A stretch of DNA of 64,000 nt from Acidihalobacter yilgarnensis (GCF_001753245.1 NZ_CP017415.1:1516501-1580500); one strand, 5' to 3'. Counted from the stretch's first letter, positions 37,737 to 47,834 are shown. Program-made: numbers and translations. The notes: generated from the letters alone by a model not told the origin.

Positions 37737-39161
37737 ATGGACTGGTATCCCGTTTTTTGGAATCTGCGCGGCAGCGCTGTCTTGGTAGTGGGTGGCGGCA
37801 AGGTTGCGGCACGTAAAACCAAGGCGCTGCTGCGCTCTGGCGCAGCCGTGAGCGTGGCGGCCGAGCGTTTGGGTGATGAATTACGCCACGAGCTGGAGGC
37901 GGGACGCATCGTGCATCTGGCCGGCGCCTATACCGGCCAGGTGCTCTCCGCCCAGCGCTTAGTAGTCGCCGCCACTGACGATACCGAGCTTAATCACCGT
38001 GTCGCACGCGAGGCCCGCGAAGCGGGCATCCCCGTGAACGTGGTGGATGATCCGCAGCACTGCGACTTCATACTGCCAGCTATCGTCGACCGTTCGCCGT
38101 TGCTGATCGCCATTTCCTCTGGCGGGCGAGCGCCGATGCTCGCTCGCCACGTCAAGACTTGGCTCGAGGCGCGGCTGCCACACTCGCTCGCGGCGGTTGC
38201 CGAGCTCATGGGGCGGCTGCGTGGGCGGGTCAAGAAGCGTTTCTCCACAGTGTCCGCAAGGCGCGCATTCTGGGAACGCATGCTGGATGGGTTTGAACTG
38301 ACGCAAATCGATGCGGACAGGGTGCGTGATGCCTGGCGCAGTGTGAAACAGGATGCCGGAATGGCAATGCCGTCGGTGGCGCTAGTCGGTGCCGGACCCG
38401 GCGACCCCAGCCTGCTCACGCTCAAGGCACTGCAGTTGATCCAGGGATGCGACGTGGTGCTGTACGACGCACTCGTGTCCAAGCCGATTCTGGACCTGGT
38501 GCGTCCCGAAGCAGAGCGCGTGTTCGTCGGCAAGCGTGCCGGCGGCGTGCACACACCGCAGGCGGAAATTGAGCGGCGGATGATTGCCTATGCCCGCCGC
38601 GGTTTGCGCGTGGTGCGTCTCAAGGGCGGCGATCCGATGATTTTCGGCCGTGGGGGCGAGGAGATACAGGCCCTGACCCAGGCGAGCATCCCATTCGAGG
38701 TGGTGCCGGGGATCAGTGCCGCCAATGGCTGCGCGGCTTACGCTGGCATTCCACTGACCCATCGCGAACATGCGCATACCTTGGTGATCACCTCGGGCTG
38801 TGCTCACCCCGACGGTAGCGAGCACGATTGGACGGCTCTGGCCAAACCGCAACACACGTTGGTGTTCTACATGCCGTTGCACGAGCTTCGTCGTATCTGT
38901 GCGCAACTCGCCGCACACGGCCTGCCAACTGACTGGCCGGCGGCGCTGGTGATCGATGGAACGCAGCCTTCACAGCGCGTACTCCGGGGGACACTGGTAT
39001 CCCTGCCGCAGTTAGCCGAAGAGGTTGGTGTTGCCGCGCCCGCCATCCTGATGGTCGGCCAGGTCACCGCACTGACTGAACAGTTGCATTCGCACGGCAC
39101 ACCATCTGTCATCAAGGATGATGCGCAAGAGCGACGCGAGGCCGTATATGCAATGCTTTGA
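37737..39161 (+). CDS. cysG: Siroheme synthase
   Basis: The 474-residue three-function protein has an N-terminal NAD-binding precorrin-2 dehydrogenase/ferrochelatase part (SAVLVVGGGKVAARKTKALL; NVVDDPQHCDFILPAIVDR). The C-terminal uroporphyrinogen-III methyltransferase has VGAGPGDPSLLTLKALQLIQ, RLKGGDPMIFGRGGEE and VVPGISAANG. It converts uroporphyrinogen III to siroheme, the cofactor of the CysI half encoded just upstream. Length is normal for CysG (457 in E. coli). Confidence 0.94.
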   Translation: MDWYPVFWNLRGSAVLVVGGGKVAARKTKALLRSGAAVSVAAERLGDELRHELEAGRIVHLAGAYTGQVLSAQRLVVAATDDTELNHRVAREAREAGIPVNVVDDPQHCDFILPAIVDRSPLLIAISSGGRAPMLARHVKTWLEARLPHSLAAVAELMGRLRGRVKKRFSTVSARRAFWERMLDGFELTQIDADRVRDAWRSVKQDAGMAMPSVALVGAGPGDPSLLTLKALQLIQGCDVVLYDALVSKPILDLVRPEAERVFVGKRAGGVHTPQAEIERRMIAYARRGLRVVRLKGGDPMIFGRGGEEIQALTQASIPFEVVPGISAANGCAAYAGIPLTHREHAHTLVITSGCAHPDGSEHDWTALAKPQHTLVFYMPLHELRRICAQLAAHGLPTDWPAALVIDGTQPSQRVLRGTLVSLPQLAEEVGVAAPAILMVGQVTALTEQLHSHGTPSVIKDDAQERREAVYAML

Positions 39162-39462
39162 AATTTCACACTCACATCACCACGCCAGCTTGTCTATCAA
39201 CACCTATGGCTTTTAGACGCTGGACCGCCTGCGCTGCAGTAAAAACCGTGCCCCATTCAATACACTTGCCGTACCCGAAGGCTTCTGCCCGCGCGGAACT
39301 GAGACTCACTGTAGCGATGCCTCTCTTGGTCGATCGCCAGCATGTGCTTCCGTCTCGCCCGTGTCATCGCGCGACACCTGTGACACTGCCCATGCTGAGG
39401 GCAGCGCGTACCGAAGCATCAGACATTTTTAGTAGCGCCGTAGACCTAAAGGACTTTGCTCA
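39162..39462. other. Gap between cysG and cysD
   Basis: About 300 bases with no supported gene. A frame running through it (39158-39484) lacks a ribosome site and family likeness. A promoter for cysD-cysNC probably lies here. No riboswitch fold or terminator could be drawn with confidence. Confidence 0.45.
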
Positions 39463-40365
39463 ATGTCATCAATTAACCAACTAGATTTGCTCGAGGCAGA
39501 AAGCATCCACATCTTCCGCGAGGTGATGGCCGGCTTTCAGCGGCCGGTGATGCTGTACTCGATCGGCAAGGATTCCTCGGTGCTGCTGCACCTGCTGCGC
39601 AAGGCGTTTTATCCAGCGCGCTCGCCGATCCCGCTGCTGCACGTCGACACCACCTGGAAGTTCCGCGAGATGATCGCGTTCCGCGAACAGGTGGCGGCGA
39701 CTGGCGACGTCGAGGTGCTGGTGCATATTAACCAGGACGGCGTGCGCCAGGGCATCTCGCCCCTGACCCACGGCTCCACCGTGCATACCGACGTGATGAA
39801 GACCGTCGGGCTGAAGCAGGCGCTGGACAAGTACGGCTTCGATGCAGCGATCGGTGGCGCCCGCCGCGACGAGGAGAAGTCGCGTGCCAAGGAACGCATT
39901 TTCTCGTTCCGCAATGCGCAGCACCGCTGGGACCCAAAGAGCCAGCGCCCAGAATTCTGGAACACCTATAACACGCATATCCGCAAGGGCGAGAGCGTGC
40001 GGGTGTTTCCCATCTCCAACTGGACCGAGATGGACGTGTGGCTGTACATCCAGCGCGAGAATATCGAAGTCGTGCCGCTGTATTTCGCCAAACCACGTCC
40101 GGTGGTCGAGCGCGACGGCGCACTGATCATGGTCGACGACGAGCGCTTCACCCTGAACGAGGGTGAGCGGATAGAGATGCGCGAAGTGCGCTTCCGCACA
40201 CTGGGCTGTTATCCGCTGACCGGCGCGGTGGAATCCTCAGCCGATACGCTGGAGAAGGTGATCGACGAGATGACACGTTCACGCAGTTCGGAACGGCAGG
40301 GACGCGTGATCGATCAGGACCCGACCGCGTCGATGGAACGCAAGAAGCAGGAGGGCTACTTCTGA
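39463..40365 (+). CDS. cysD: Sulfate adenylyltransferase subunit 2
   Basis: The 300-residue PP-loop enzyme has [35 protein letters not shown] and [19 protein letters not shown], all standard for CysD. It adenylates sulfate to APS with ATP, driven by GTP hydrolysis in CysN. The tail ([22 protein letters not shown]) is complete. Stop and next start share one base (TGATG), so it is coupled to cysNC. Confidence 0.96.
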   Translation: MSSINQLDLLEAESIHIFREVMAGFQRPVMLYSIGKDSSVLLHLLRKAFYPARSPIPLLHVDTTWKFREMIAFREQVAATGDVEVLVHINQDGVRQGISPLTHGSTVHTDVMKTVGLKQALDKYGFDAAIGGARRDEEKSRAKERIFSFRNAQHRWDPKSQRPEFWNTYNTHIRKGESVRVFPISNWTEMDVWLYIQRENIEVVPLYFAKPRPVVERDGALIMVDDERFTLNEGERIEMREVRFRTLGCYPLTGAVESSADTLEKVIDEMTRSRSSERQGRVIDQDPTASMERKKQEGYF

Positions 40366-42245
40366 TGGCTATGCAGGACCCCAATTTTAACTCCGCACTC
40401 GCCAAGGGCCTGTTGCGCTTCATTACCTGCGGCAGCGTGGACGACGGCAAGAGCACCTTGTTAGGACGCCTGCTGTACGACGCCGGGATGGTGCCGGAAG
40501 ACCAGCTGGCCGCGCTGGTACGCGATAGCCGACGCCAGCACGATGATGTCGGCGACCAGCTGGATTTCTCCCTGCTTACCGATGGGCTAGATGCCGAGCG
40601 CCAGCAGGGCATCACCATCGACGTGGCATACCGCTACTTCCATACCGTGCGACGCAGTTTCATCGTCGCCGACTGCCCCGGCCACGAGCAGTACACCCGC
40701 AACATGGCCACCGGCGCCTCCAACGCCGAGCTGGCGGTGGTGCTGGTGGATGCACGCAAGGGCTTGTTGCCGCAGACGCGTCGCCACACGTACATCTGCA
40801 GTCTGCTCGGCATCCGCAAGGTGGTGTTGGCGGTGAACAAGATGGACCTGGTCAGTTTCGACCAGACGACCTATCAGTCCATCGTGGACCAGTATCGCGA
40901 ACTCGCACGGGACCTCGGTATCACCGAGGTGCACAGCCTGCCCGTTGCCGCGCCAACTGGCGACAACGTCGGTGTGCACTCGGAGCGCACACCGTGGTAT
41001 GACGGTGCCACCTTGCTCGAGTTGCTGGAAACGATCGACGCCGCGCCATTCCGCGCAGAAGACTTCCGCATGCCGGTGCAATGGGTCAATCGTCCGGACC
41101 AGTCCTTTCGCGGTTACGCCGGCACCCTCTGCGGTGGCAGCGTGGCCCTTGGCGACGAGATCGTGGTGCAGCCAGGTTTGCATCGCGCGCATGTCGATCG
41201 GATCGTCTGCGCCGGTGCCGATGTTGAACATGCAGTGGCCGGGCAGGCGGTGACGCTGTGTCTCGGGCGCGAGGTCGACGCCAGCCGGGGCGACGTGATT
41301 GCTGATGCACGGCGCCCGGCGCCGGTGGCCGACCAGTTCACTTGCCACCTGCTTTGGCTGGGCGATGTCGCCTTGCTGCCCAATCGCACCTACTGGCTGA
41401 AGATCGGCACGCGAACCATCAATGCGCGGGTGATGTCGATCAAATACAAGGTGGACGTAAACAGCCAAGCAAAACTGGCCGCCCGGCATCTGGATCTCAA
41501 CGAGGTGGCCAGCTGCACGATCGGACTGGACGAAAATATCGCGTTCGAGACGTATGCCACCAACAGGACGCTGGGTGGCTTTATCCTAATTGATCGGCAC
41601 AGCAACGCCACGGTGGCCTGTGGCATGCTGGATTTCGCGCTCGAACGATCGTCCAACGTACACTGGCAGCACGTTGATATCGACAAGGCGGTGCGCGGTG
41701 CCAACAAGGGCCAGCATCCGCTGTGCCTGTGGTTTACCGGCCTGTCCGGCGCGGGCAAGTCGACCGTGGCCAACCTGGTCGAACGCAAGCTGCACGTACT
41801 GGGTTATCACACCTATCTGCTGGACGGCGACAACGTGCGCCATGGCATCAACAAGGATCTAGGCTTCACGCCAGAAGACCGGGTCGAAAACATCCGTCGC
41901 ATTGCCGAAGTAGCACACCTGATGGTAGACGCCGGTCTGATCGTGTTGGTCAGTGCGATCTCGCCGTATCGTAGTGAACGGCGTTCGGCGTGCGAGTTGT
42001 TCGCAAAGGGCGAATTCTTGGAAGTGTTCGTCGACGCCCCGCTGGAGGTCTGTGAACAGCGCGACCCCAAGGGCCTGTACCAGAAGGCTCGAGACGCCAA
42101 AATCCGCAACTTCACCGGTATCGATGCGCCATACGAGCGGCCGGAGGCGCCCGACGTGCACTTGCTCAACACTGGCAAGCGCGCCGAGCAGTTGGCTGAG
42201 CAGCTGGTTGAACAGGTCATTGGTTTGCTGCGGAGTGGACATTGA
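40365..42245 (+). CDS. cysNC: Fused sulfate adenylyltransferase subunit 1 / APS kinase
   Basis: The 626-residue fusion has a CysN GTPase first ([43 protein letters not shown]) and elongation-factor-like barrels after it. From about residue 450 comes CysC with its own P-loop ([18 protein letters not shown]), [11 protein letters not shown] and [18 protein letters not shown]. It makes APS with CysD and phosphorylates it to PAPS. Because CysH here looks APS-specific, the kinase may serve PAPS-dependent sulfation or tune APS levels. Confidence 0.95.
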   Translation: MAMQDPNFNSALAKGLLRFITCGSVDDGKSTLLGRLLYDAGMVPEDQLAALVRDSRRQHDDVGDQLDFSLLTDGLDAERQQGITIDVAYRYFHTVRRSFIVADCPGHEQYTRNMATGASNAELAVVLVDARKGLLPQTRRHTYICSLLGIRKVVLAVNKMDLVSFDQTTYQSIVDQYRELARDLGITEVHSLPVAAPTGDNVGVHSERTPWYDGATLLELLETIDAAPFRAEDFRMPVQWVNRPDQSFRGYAGTLCGGSVALGDEIVVQPGLHRAHVDRIVCAGADVEHAVAGQAVTLCLGREVDASRGDVIADARRPAPVADQFTCHLLWLGDVALLPNRTYWLKIGTRTINARVMSIKYKVDVNSQAKLAARHLDLNEVASCTIGLDENIAFETYATNRTLGGFILIDRHSNATVACGMLDFALERSSNVHWQHVDIDKAVRGANKGQHPLCLWFTGLSGAGKSTVANLVERKLHVLGYHTYLLDGDNVRHGINKDLGFTPEDRVENIRRIAEVAHLMVDAGLIVLVSAISPYRSERRSACELFAKGEFLEVFVDAPLEVCEQRDPKGLYQKARDAKIRNFTGIDAPYERPEAPDVHLLNTGKRAEQLAEQLVEQVIGLLRSGH

Positions 42246-42930
42246 AAGAGCAGTTGCTGGATAATACTTCGGGTGTTTTCGCAACGTCGCCCGACAAGCA
42301 AGCGGGGGCATCGGACCTCAAGGAGTTGCGCGCCAAAATCGGCCAGCAGGCCTTGGGAATCGATTTTTTGGCCGGCGCGCTCGGTCGCATCGGCGATGCG
42401 AGTGCAAAGCGATGATCGAGCGCACTCACAAGTTTCCCGTGCTACGCCAAGCGAAGCTTCTGGATGTCTCGCGTTCGTCGGTCTATTACTTGTCACAACC
42501 GACATCCGATGCGGATATGCAATTGATACGGCGGATCGACCCACTGCATCTTGTTCATCCGTTTGCGGGTGTTCGCATGCTGCGCGATCTGTTAAAATTG
42601 GAGGGCTTCAAAGTGGGTCGCAAGCACGTCGCGACGCCGATGAAAAAGATGGGCATTGAGGCACTTTACCGCAAGGCCAATACGAGCCGGCGCAACAGCG
42701 CGCACGGCGTATCCGCTATCCGTATCGGTTACACGGCCTGACCATCGACCGTGCGAACCAAGTCTGGGCGATGGACACGACCTACCTCCCGATGAGTCGC
42801 GGCTTTGTCTATTTGAGCGCAGTGCTCGACTGGGCAACGTGCCGGGTATTGGCCTGGCGCTTGTCCAACACGCGGACACCCGAGGCCTGTGTTGATGCGC
42901 TGGAGTAGGCGATCCTGAAATTAAGCCGTT
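42242..42930 (+). pseudogene. IS3-family element, 5' remnant
   Basis: An OrfA tail ([14 protein letters not shown] ... LGRIGDASAKR, stop at 42415) overlaps an OrfB start at 42412. OrfB is readable to about KANTSRRN. A frame change follows, after which RANQVWAMDTTYLPMSRGFVYLSAVLDW continues in another frame, ending at a TAG after VDALE (42906). The expected middle part is missing. A matching C-terminal half lies at 45911-46255, so one IS3 copy was probably split by later insertions. Confidence 0.8.
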
Positions 42931-43117
42931 CGCCTAAAGTGTTGTTTCTCTGCCATTAGCTATTTGGACTCTGCTTGTCAAAGTGTCTTTCAACGATACA
43001 AGCACACCCCCAGCTCCAGTTGCTCCCAGATACGCAGAAGCTGGAGCATTCTGGAGATTGACTCATACCCCTCCACCGAGGCTGGGGGTTATTGGTCAGG
43101 AGATTTAGCCGCCTGGA

Positions 43118-43585
43118 TTAGAGAAGCCGGCTGTCGTAGGTCCACGGTCGTATCGCTTTTGCCTTTATCTTGCTTGCTTGAGGATGAGCCGGGTTGATCA
43201 GGACGTTCTGTTCCTCTGGCACGATCACAGAAGGCACCAATAGGATTTCGGAGCGGCCCGAGATCAGCCAGCCAGTCCCATAATCTTTACTCGAGTCTGG
43301 TTCGGGGTCATTCCAACCCTCTGGCGCGTCAGCTAGCGCCAGACCCTCTCTTTTGGCCCATGCCGCATCAGGTATCGTAATTTCCACGAGAAAGCGTGGC
43401 ATAGGGAATAGGCGTTGGTTGAGATGAACCAGGGTTTCAAGTGCCGCAAGGGCAATAGATGTGCTGCTGTAAACAACGGGCACATCCTTGCTGTTCCAGC
43501 GTCCTCCAGTATGTGCTGAGCCGATGCCAGACAGGTCATCTACTTCGTAGTACGTGGAGTGGATCGCGATCCTCCAAACAATCAC
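43118..43585 (-). CDS. RES-domain toxin of a type II toxin-antitoxin pair
   Basis: The GTG start (43585) overlaps the antitoxin stop by 4 bases. The 155-residue protein has RES-family marks: VWRIAIHSTYYEVDDLSGIGSAHTGGRWN, VVYSSTSIALAALETLVHL and a Ser-rich later segment. RES toxins of the MbcT/ParT type break down or modify NAD or related targets. The conserved Arg, Tyr and Glu of the RES fold can be placed in these motifs. A longer upstream frame belongs to the antitoxin region. Confidence 0.88.
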   Translation of the reverse strand: MIVWRIAIHSTYYEVDDLSGIGSAHTGGRWNSKDVPVVYSSTSIALAALETLVHLNQRLFPMPRFLVEITIPDAAWAKREGLALADAPEGWNDPEPDSSKDYGTGWLISGRSEILLVPSVIVPEEQNVLINPAHPQASKIKAKAIRPWTYDSRLL

Positions 43586-44133
43586 GCATAGGCCCCGGAG
43601 ACGATCATCGACAACAGCTGAGATAGCCGCTGCGCACCCGCAACGGTGTCCATGTACTCGGCAGGCCTTTCCCCCTTGAGTGCGGGCAAGGGCGTTGTGA
43701 GCCAATGCGCAAGCAATACGCCCGACTCAATATCGGGATCTCCGCCTGTGCTTAGTAGCATGTCCTCCACCTTTCCGATCAACTTCATCAGCTCAAGCAG
43801 GCGTTCAGACTGTTCCGGCGTGAGTACGTCGTTATTCTTGAGTTTTCGCTTCATTGTAGAGGGCGGCAGGTGCAGCAGTTCGTACAGGTCTTCATTCGTT
43901 ACCTGCATCGCTCGGGCCGCCTTCTCGATCTCCCGCACCGGGATGCCCTGACGGATCAGTAAGAGCAAATTATCCGTAGTAGTACGGTAGTAGGTCAGAT
44001 ATTGACTCACTGCCTGGTTGCGGTCGGCGCGTTTGGCCCGCGCTTTAGCTTTTGCGCGATCTCTGCGCAGGGTTAGTCCTGAAGCCGTGTGCGGTTTGGC
44101 ACGCACAGTGTTCTCAAGTTTCCCGGGTTTCAT
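43582..44133 (-). CDS. Xre/MbcA/ParS-like antitoxin (DUF2384)
   Basis: AGGAAGG precedes the ATG. The 183-residue protein has an N-terminal basic part, a central helix-turn-helix-like region (VREIEKAARAMQVTNEDLYELLHLPPSTMKRK) and the DUF2384 C-terminus (HWLTTPLPALKGERPAEYMDTVAGAQRLSQLLSMI) that contacts the RES toxin. The antitoxin-first order with a 4-base overlap is standard. It likely represses its own promoter in the 44134-44230 stretch. Confidence 0.88.
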   Translation of the reverse strand: MKPGKLENTVRAKPHTASGLTLRRDRAKAKARAKRADRNQAVSQYLTYYRTTTDNLLLLIRQGIPVREIEKAARAMQVTNEDLYELLHLPPSTMKRKLKNNDVLTPEQSERLLELMKLIGKVEDMLLSTGGDPDIESGVLLAHWLTTPLPALKGERPAEYMDTVAGAQRLSQLLSMIVSGAYA

Positions 44134-44334
44134 TTCCTTCCTTTTGGAACTTTAATTTGTTTCATTTAAGACTTGTCGTGTGCAGGTGTCAACTGCTGCC
44201 GCGTCATAGCTGACATAGCGTACTCCTGCACGCTACTCCCTCCCCACGGCTAAAGCCGTGGGGAGGGATAGCGCAGGCGGCGGACAGCCGCCTTTGTGAG
44301 TATTATTCAATTTATATGTGTATAATACTCTGCG

Positions 44335-44778
44335 ATGCACTATCGCTCAAATAACAACGTCGTTTTCGCCTGTCAGTACCACGTCATCTTCTGTCCGAAG
44401 TATCGACGCAAGGTGCTGGTGGGTGAGGTCGAACAGCGTCTCAAGGCAATCGCACGCGAGGTGGCCGCCGAGATGGATGTTGAGATCATCGAAATGGAAA
44501 CCGACGTTGACCACATTCATCTGCTGGTGAGCGTTGATCCACAGTGGGGTATCGCACGTTTCGTCAAGACAATCAAAGGTCGCAGCTCGCGGATTCTGCG
44601 CTCCGAGTTTGCGCATCTTCGCAGTCGTCTACCAACTCTGTGGAGCAATAGCTATTTTGTCAGTACAGTCGGCGGCGCGCCGCTGGCGGTCATAAAGCAA
44701 TATATTGAAAACCAGCAGACATCCGAGCGACCAAAAGAACGTGGGAAGTGGGCGCGGTATCTGGAATCAATGTCATGA
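44335..44778 (+). CDS. tnpA: IS200/IS605 TnpA, Y1 HUH transposase
   Basis: The 147-residue protein has CQYHVIFCPKYRRKVL, the HUH motif DHIHLLVSV and the catalytic Tyr in VIKQYIENQQ. It cuts and joins single-stranded DNA at the hairpin ends. It is intact and full length. TnpB overlaps its stop by 4 bases. Confidence 0.95.
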   Translation: MHYRSNNNVVFACQYHVIFCPKYRRKVLVGEVEQRLKAIAREVAAEMDVEIIEMETDVDHIHLLVSVDPQWGIARFVKTIKGRSSRILRSEFAHLRSRLPTLWSNSYFVSTVGGAPLAVIKQYIENQQTSERPKERGKWARYLESMS

Positions 44779-45890
44779 CCACGCAGCCTACAACCACCCT
44801 CAAAACGCTCAGCGTACGGGTCAAGGACAAGCACGCGAAAGTGCTCTCGCGTATGGCGTTCGAGGTCAATCAGGTCTGGAATCTCGCCAACGAATTGAGC
44901 TATGAGGCGTGGCATATCCCGGTGCCGGAGGTCGGTTGGGTGCAAGGTACATGGCAGCTCAGTGCCTTCGACATCCAGAAAGCCCTTGCCGGCATCAACA
45001 AGGCACACGGCTGGATGATCGGATCGGCCACGATTCAGGAAGTGATTGCCGTACACGGCAAGAGCCGCCACCAGTTCAAGTCCAGCAAGCTGCGCTGGCG
45101 CGTATCGAATGGGTCGAAGCGCAACCTGGGCTGGATACCGTTCAAAGCCAGAGCCGCACGTTTCGAGGGAGGGAAAGTGCGCTTCGCGGGCCAGAGCTTC
45201 GGCGTGTGGGACAGTTACGGCCTGGATAACTACAAGTTCAGGGCCGGGAGTTTTGCGCAGGATGCGCGAGGCCGCTGGTACTTCAACATCTGCGTCGAAG
45301 CTCCAGTTGAGAATCGCTTGCCCACGGGAGCCACAGCCATTGGCATCAATCTCGGCCTCAAGGACGTGGCGATCTGTTCGGACGGCGAGCGACTGGAAGC
45401 GAAGCGCCTCTATCGGTCGCTTGAAGCCAAACTGGGTATCGCCCAGCGGGCAGGAAAGACGGATCGCGTGCGCGCGATCCACGCCAGGATCAGGAACCGG
45501 CGCAAGGATGCGCTGCACCAGTTCAGCAGCCACTTGGTGAAAGCCAACGCTGCGATCTTCGTTGGCAACGTCAGCAGTTCCAGACTGGCTAAGACACGGA
45601 TGGCAAAGTCCGTGCTGGATGCTGGCTGGTCGATGCTGCGAACACAACTCCAGTACAAGGCGATCGCGCACGGAGTCGTGTTCGAGGAAGTCAACGAAGC
45701 GTACACCACCCAAGCCTGTTCGTGCTGCGGTTCAATCGGCCAAAGCAGTCCGAAAGGTAGGGCAGGACTTGGAATAAGGGAATGGACCTGCGAGGACTGT
45801 GGTGCAGTCCGCGACCGCGACATCAACGCGGCCCGGAACATTCTCGCGCTGGGACATCAGCGTCTCGCAGGAGGAATCCCCCGGCTTTAG
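44775..45890 (+). CDS. tnpB: TnpB RNA-guided nuclease-like protein with altered RuvC-I Asp
   Basis: The 371-residue TnpB has a WED/REC-like N-terminus, RuvC-like segments and a zinc ribbon (CSCC ... CEDC). RuvC-I normally reads G-I-D-L-G but here reads GINLGLKDVAICSDGE, with Asn at residue 192 (codon AAT, 45348-45350). RuvC-II lacks Glu in the usual place (IFVGNVSSS); a Glu in EVNEAYTTQ (residue 308) may replace it, as seen in many proteobacterial TnpBs. RuvC-III DRDINAARN is intact. Loss of the first Asp should remove or weaken DNA cleavage. The guide RNA would come from the 3' end of this gene and the right end. Confidence 0.9.
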   Translation: MTTQPTTTLKTLSVRVKDKHAKVLSRMAFEVNQVWNLANELSYEAWHIPVPEVGWVQGTWQLSAFDIQKALAGINKAHGWMIGSATIQEVIAVHGKSRHQFKSSKLRWRVSNGSKRNLGWIPFKARAARFEGGKVRFAGQSFGVWDSYGLDNYKFRAGSFAQDARGRWYFNICVEAPVENRLPTGATAIGINLGLKDVAICSDGERLEAKRLYRSLEAKLGIAQRAGKTDRVRAIHARIRNRRKDALHQFSSHLVKANAAIFVGNVSSSRLAKTRMAKSVLDAGWSMLRTQLQYKAIAHGVVFEEVNEAYTTQACSCCGSIGQSSPKGRAGLGIREWTCEDCGAVRDRDINAARNILALGHQRLAGGIPRL

Positions 45891-45910
45891 CTGTGGGGAG
45901 GATGTCAACA

Positions 45911-46255
45911 GCTCAGCTTTCATCGGAGTCCTCCAGCAGCAGCCTATCCAGATCAGCATGGATGGCAAAGGGTGCTGGCGGGACAACGTCTTCGTCGAAC
46001 GGCTCTGGAAGACGGTCAAGTACGAGGAGGTCTACCTGCATGGCTACGATACCGTCTCCAGTGCTCGCTAGGTCTTGGCCCGTTACTTTGACTTCTACAA
46101 CCGACGCCAGCCGCATTCCGCACTTGATGGTAAAACATCGGACAGCGCCTACTTTAATCCGCCGTTGCAGATAGCAGCAACCTAACCCACCCACAGAGGA
46201 CTCGCTTAAAAAAACCGAAATACCGTCCAATTTACCGGGGCCATTTCTTCCGTGT
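45911..46255 (+). pseudogene. IS3-family element, 3' remnant
   Basis: An OrfB end (SSAFIGVLQQQPIQISMDGKG, DNVFVERLWKTVKYEEVYLHGYD) is broken by a TAG at 46070, then continues VLARYFDFYNRRQPHSALDGKT. The right terminal sequence CCGTCCAATTTACCGGGGCCA is present. It completes the remnant at 42242-42930. Confidence 0.8.
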
Positions 46256-46404
46256 GTGGGTTTCGGCCCATTTTCAGGACCTTGTAAATAACGCAAGCGC
46301 CCAAATAGATTTAGTTAGGCGCTTCATTCGATCAATTGACGGGGCGCCGGATCGGCGACTGCCGAAATGGGTATAATTTCACCCAACTGAATAGGAGGTA
46401 CGCG

Positions 46405-46806
46405 ATGGATTACAACGACGCCGAGCAGCAGGTTTCACAGATTCAAACGCAAGCGCAAGACGTCATGCAGCGCCTGCAGGCGGTCGCGCAGAAACTCCCT
46501 CAGAACGTTCCGGACGCAACCAGCGCTCGAGAACTGGCGATGGATCTGCGTGAGATCGCGATAGGGTTCAAGCAGCAGCAGCAACAGATGATGTTCATAC
46601 TGCAACAGATGGGGCAGCATATCCAGGAACTGGAAAAGGCGGTGGACACACATCCCAATTCTCCGGTACAGACGCGTGGCTGGGGAGGGATGAGCAACAA
46701 CTTAGGCGGCGGTGGTTTTATGGGCACATTGACCACCGGGCTAGGCTTGGGCGCTGGGATGGCCGTCGGTGAGGATCTGGTCGGCGATCTTTTTAACTTG
46801 TTCTAA
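46405..46806 (+). CDS. Coiled-coil protein with glycine-rich tail (133 aa)
   Basis: AGGAGG lies 6 bases before the ATG. Residues 1-85 are helical with a Gln run (FKQQQQQMMFILQQMGQHIQELEKAV). The C-terminal part is Gly-rich and hydrophobic (NNLGGGGFMGTLTTGLGLGAGMAVGEDLVGDLF), which may insert in a membrane. No family was recognised. It stands alone between two IS3 elements and may be a chromosomal survivor. Confidence 0.65.
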   Translation: MDYNDAEQQVSQIQTQAQDVMQRLQAVAQKLPQNVPDATSARELAMDLREIAIGFKQQQQQMMFILQQMGQHIQELEKAVDTHPNSPVQTRGWGGMSNNLGGGGFMGTLTTGLGLGAGMAVGEDLVGDLFNLF

Positions 46807-46929
46807 AGTCGTCCAGAAGAGGTCGCTCCCCCCTTCACCATCCAGCGCGGTGGAAGTGTCTCAAACGTCGCTACCACACCCTGGCCGAAGTGAATCGCCC
46901 CGGGTATCGCGGAGGCTGTTTGGTTTAAG

Positions 46930-47781
46930 TTAAGCAGCTACCGCTGTTTGACGGTTGAGTTGCTCGTAATAGTTTGCCTCAGCTTCTGCGGGAGGTATAT
47001 GACCCAGTGGTCCCATCAATCTTTGATGGTTAAACCACGAGACCCATTCCAAGGTCGCCAGTTCCACAGATTCCCGCGTCTTCCAAGGCCCTCGACGATG
47101 GATAAGTTCGGCCTTATACAGTCCGTTGATGGTCTCGGCCAGGGCGTTGTCGTAGCTGTCGCCCTTGCTGCCAACCGACGGCGCGATGTCTGCCTCGGCA
47201 AGCCGCTCACTGTAGCGGATGGAGACATACTGCGAGCCCCGGTCGCTGTGGTGGATCAGGGTATCCTCCGAGCTGGGCTGTCGGTCGTACAGCGCCTGCT
47301 CCAGGGCGTCGAGTACGAAGTCCGTGGTCATGCTGGTGCTGACACGCCAGCCCACAATGCGTCGGGCGAACACATCAACGACGAAGGCCACGTAGAGCCA
47401 GCCCTGCCAGGTTGAGACATACGTGAAGTCCGACACCCAGAGCTGGTTGGGGCGATCCGCCTGGAACTGACGATTGACCCTGTCCAGCGGGCAAGGTACC
47501 GATGTGTCAGGCGTCGTGGTGCGAACGATCTTGCCCCGACGTACGCCCTCCAGGCCCAGGCGACGCATGAGCCGCTCCACGGTACAGCGCGCTACGACAA
47601 TGTCCTCGCGGTTCATCTGCTTCCAGACCTTCTCGGCACCGTAGACCTGCATATTGGCCTGCCAGACACGCTCAATATGCGGCATCAGCCATTCATCGCG
47701 CTTGGCCCTGGCGCTGCGCAGTTCCGGATTGCGCTGCCGTGCCGCATGACGCCGGTAAGCCGATGGGGCGACCTGCAACAC
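46930..47781 (-). CDS. IS3-family OrfB transposase
   Basis: The catalytic core has LWVSDFTYVSTWQGWLYVAFVVD (first Asp), LIHHSDRGSQYVS (second Asp) and NALAETINGLYKAELIH (Glu). This differs from the element at 15893 and belongs to the IS51/IS3-like branch with HSDRGSQY. It is produced as OrfAB by frameshifting on the T6 run at the end of OrfA. Confidence 0.92.
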   Translation of the reverse strand: MLQVAPSAYRRHAARQRNPELRSARAKRDEWLMPHIERVWQANMQVYGAEKVWKQMNREDIVVARCTVERLMRRLGLEGVRRGKIVRTTTPDTSVPCPLDRVNRQFQADRPNQLWVSDFTYVSTWQGWLYVAFVVDVFARRIVGWRVSTSMTTDFVLDALEQALYDRQPSSEDTLIHHSDRGSQYVSIRYSERLAEADIAPSVGSKGDSYDNALAETINGLYKAELIHRRGPWKTRESVELATLEWVSWFNHQRLMGPLGHIPPAEAEANYYEQLNRQTAVAA

Positions 47782-47834
47782 GCGGCAGATCGGCTCGACC
47801 CCATAGGCATCCCGATGCTCGTCGATGTAGGCGT

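Larger units (their letters stand above)
44225..45910 (+). mobile_element. IS200/IS605-family element
   Basis: The left end has a perfect 13-bp hairpin (CCCTCCCCACGGC, loop TAAA, at 44238-44267). The right end after tnpB has an imperfect hairpin (CCCCCGGCTTTAGCTGTGGGG). No inverted repeats or target duplication are expected for this family. Right of it the IS3 OrfB sequence resumes. The exact outer borders are estimated. Confidence 0.8.

Noticed and set aside
39158-39484. 108-codon frame between cysG and cysD
   Set aside because: No ribosome site, overlaps both neighbours' ends, composition is not protein-like.
45570-45600. Second TnpB defect: missing Glu in RuvC-II
   Set aside because: Many proteobacterial TnpB proteins read VGNVSSS-like here and carry a Glu later (NE-Y-TTQ), which is present, so only the RuvC-I change is reported.
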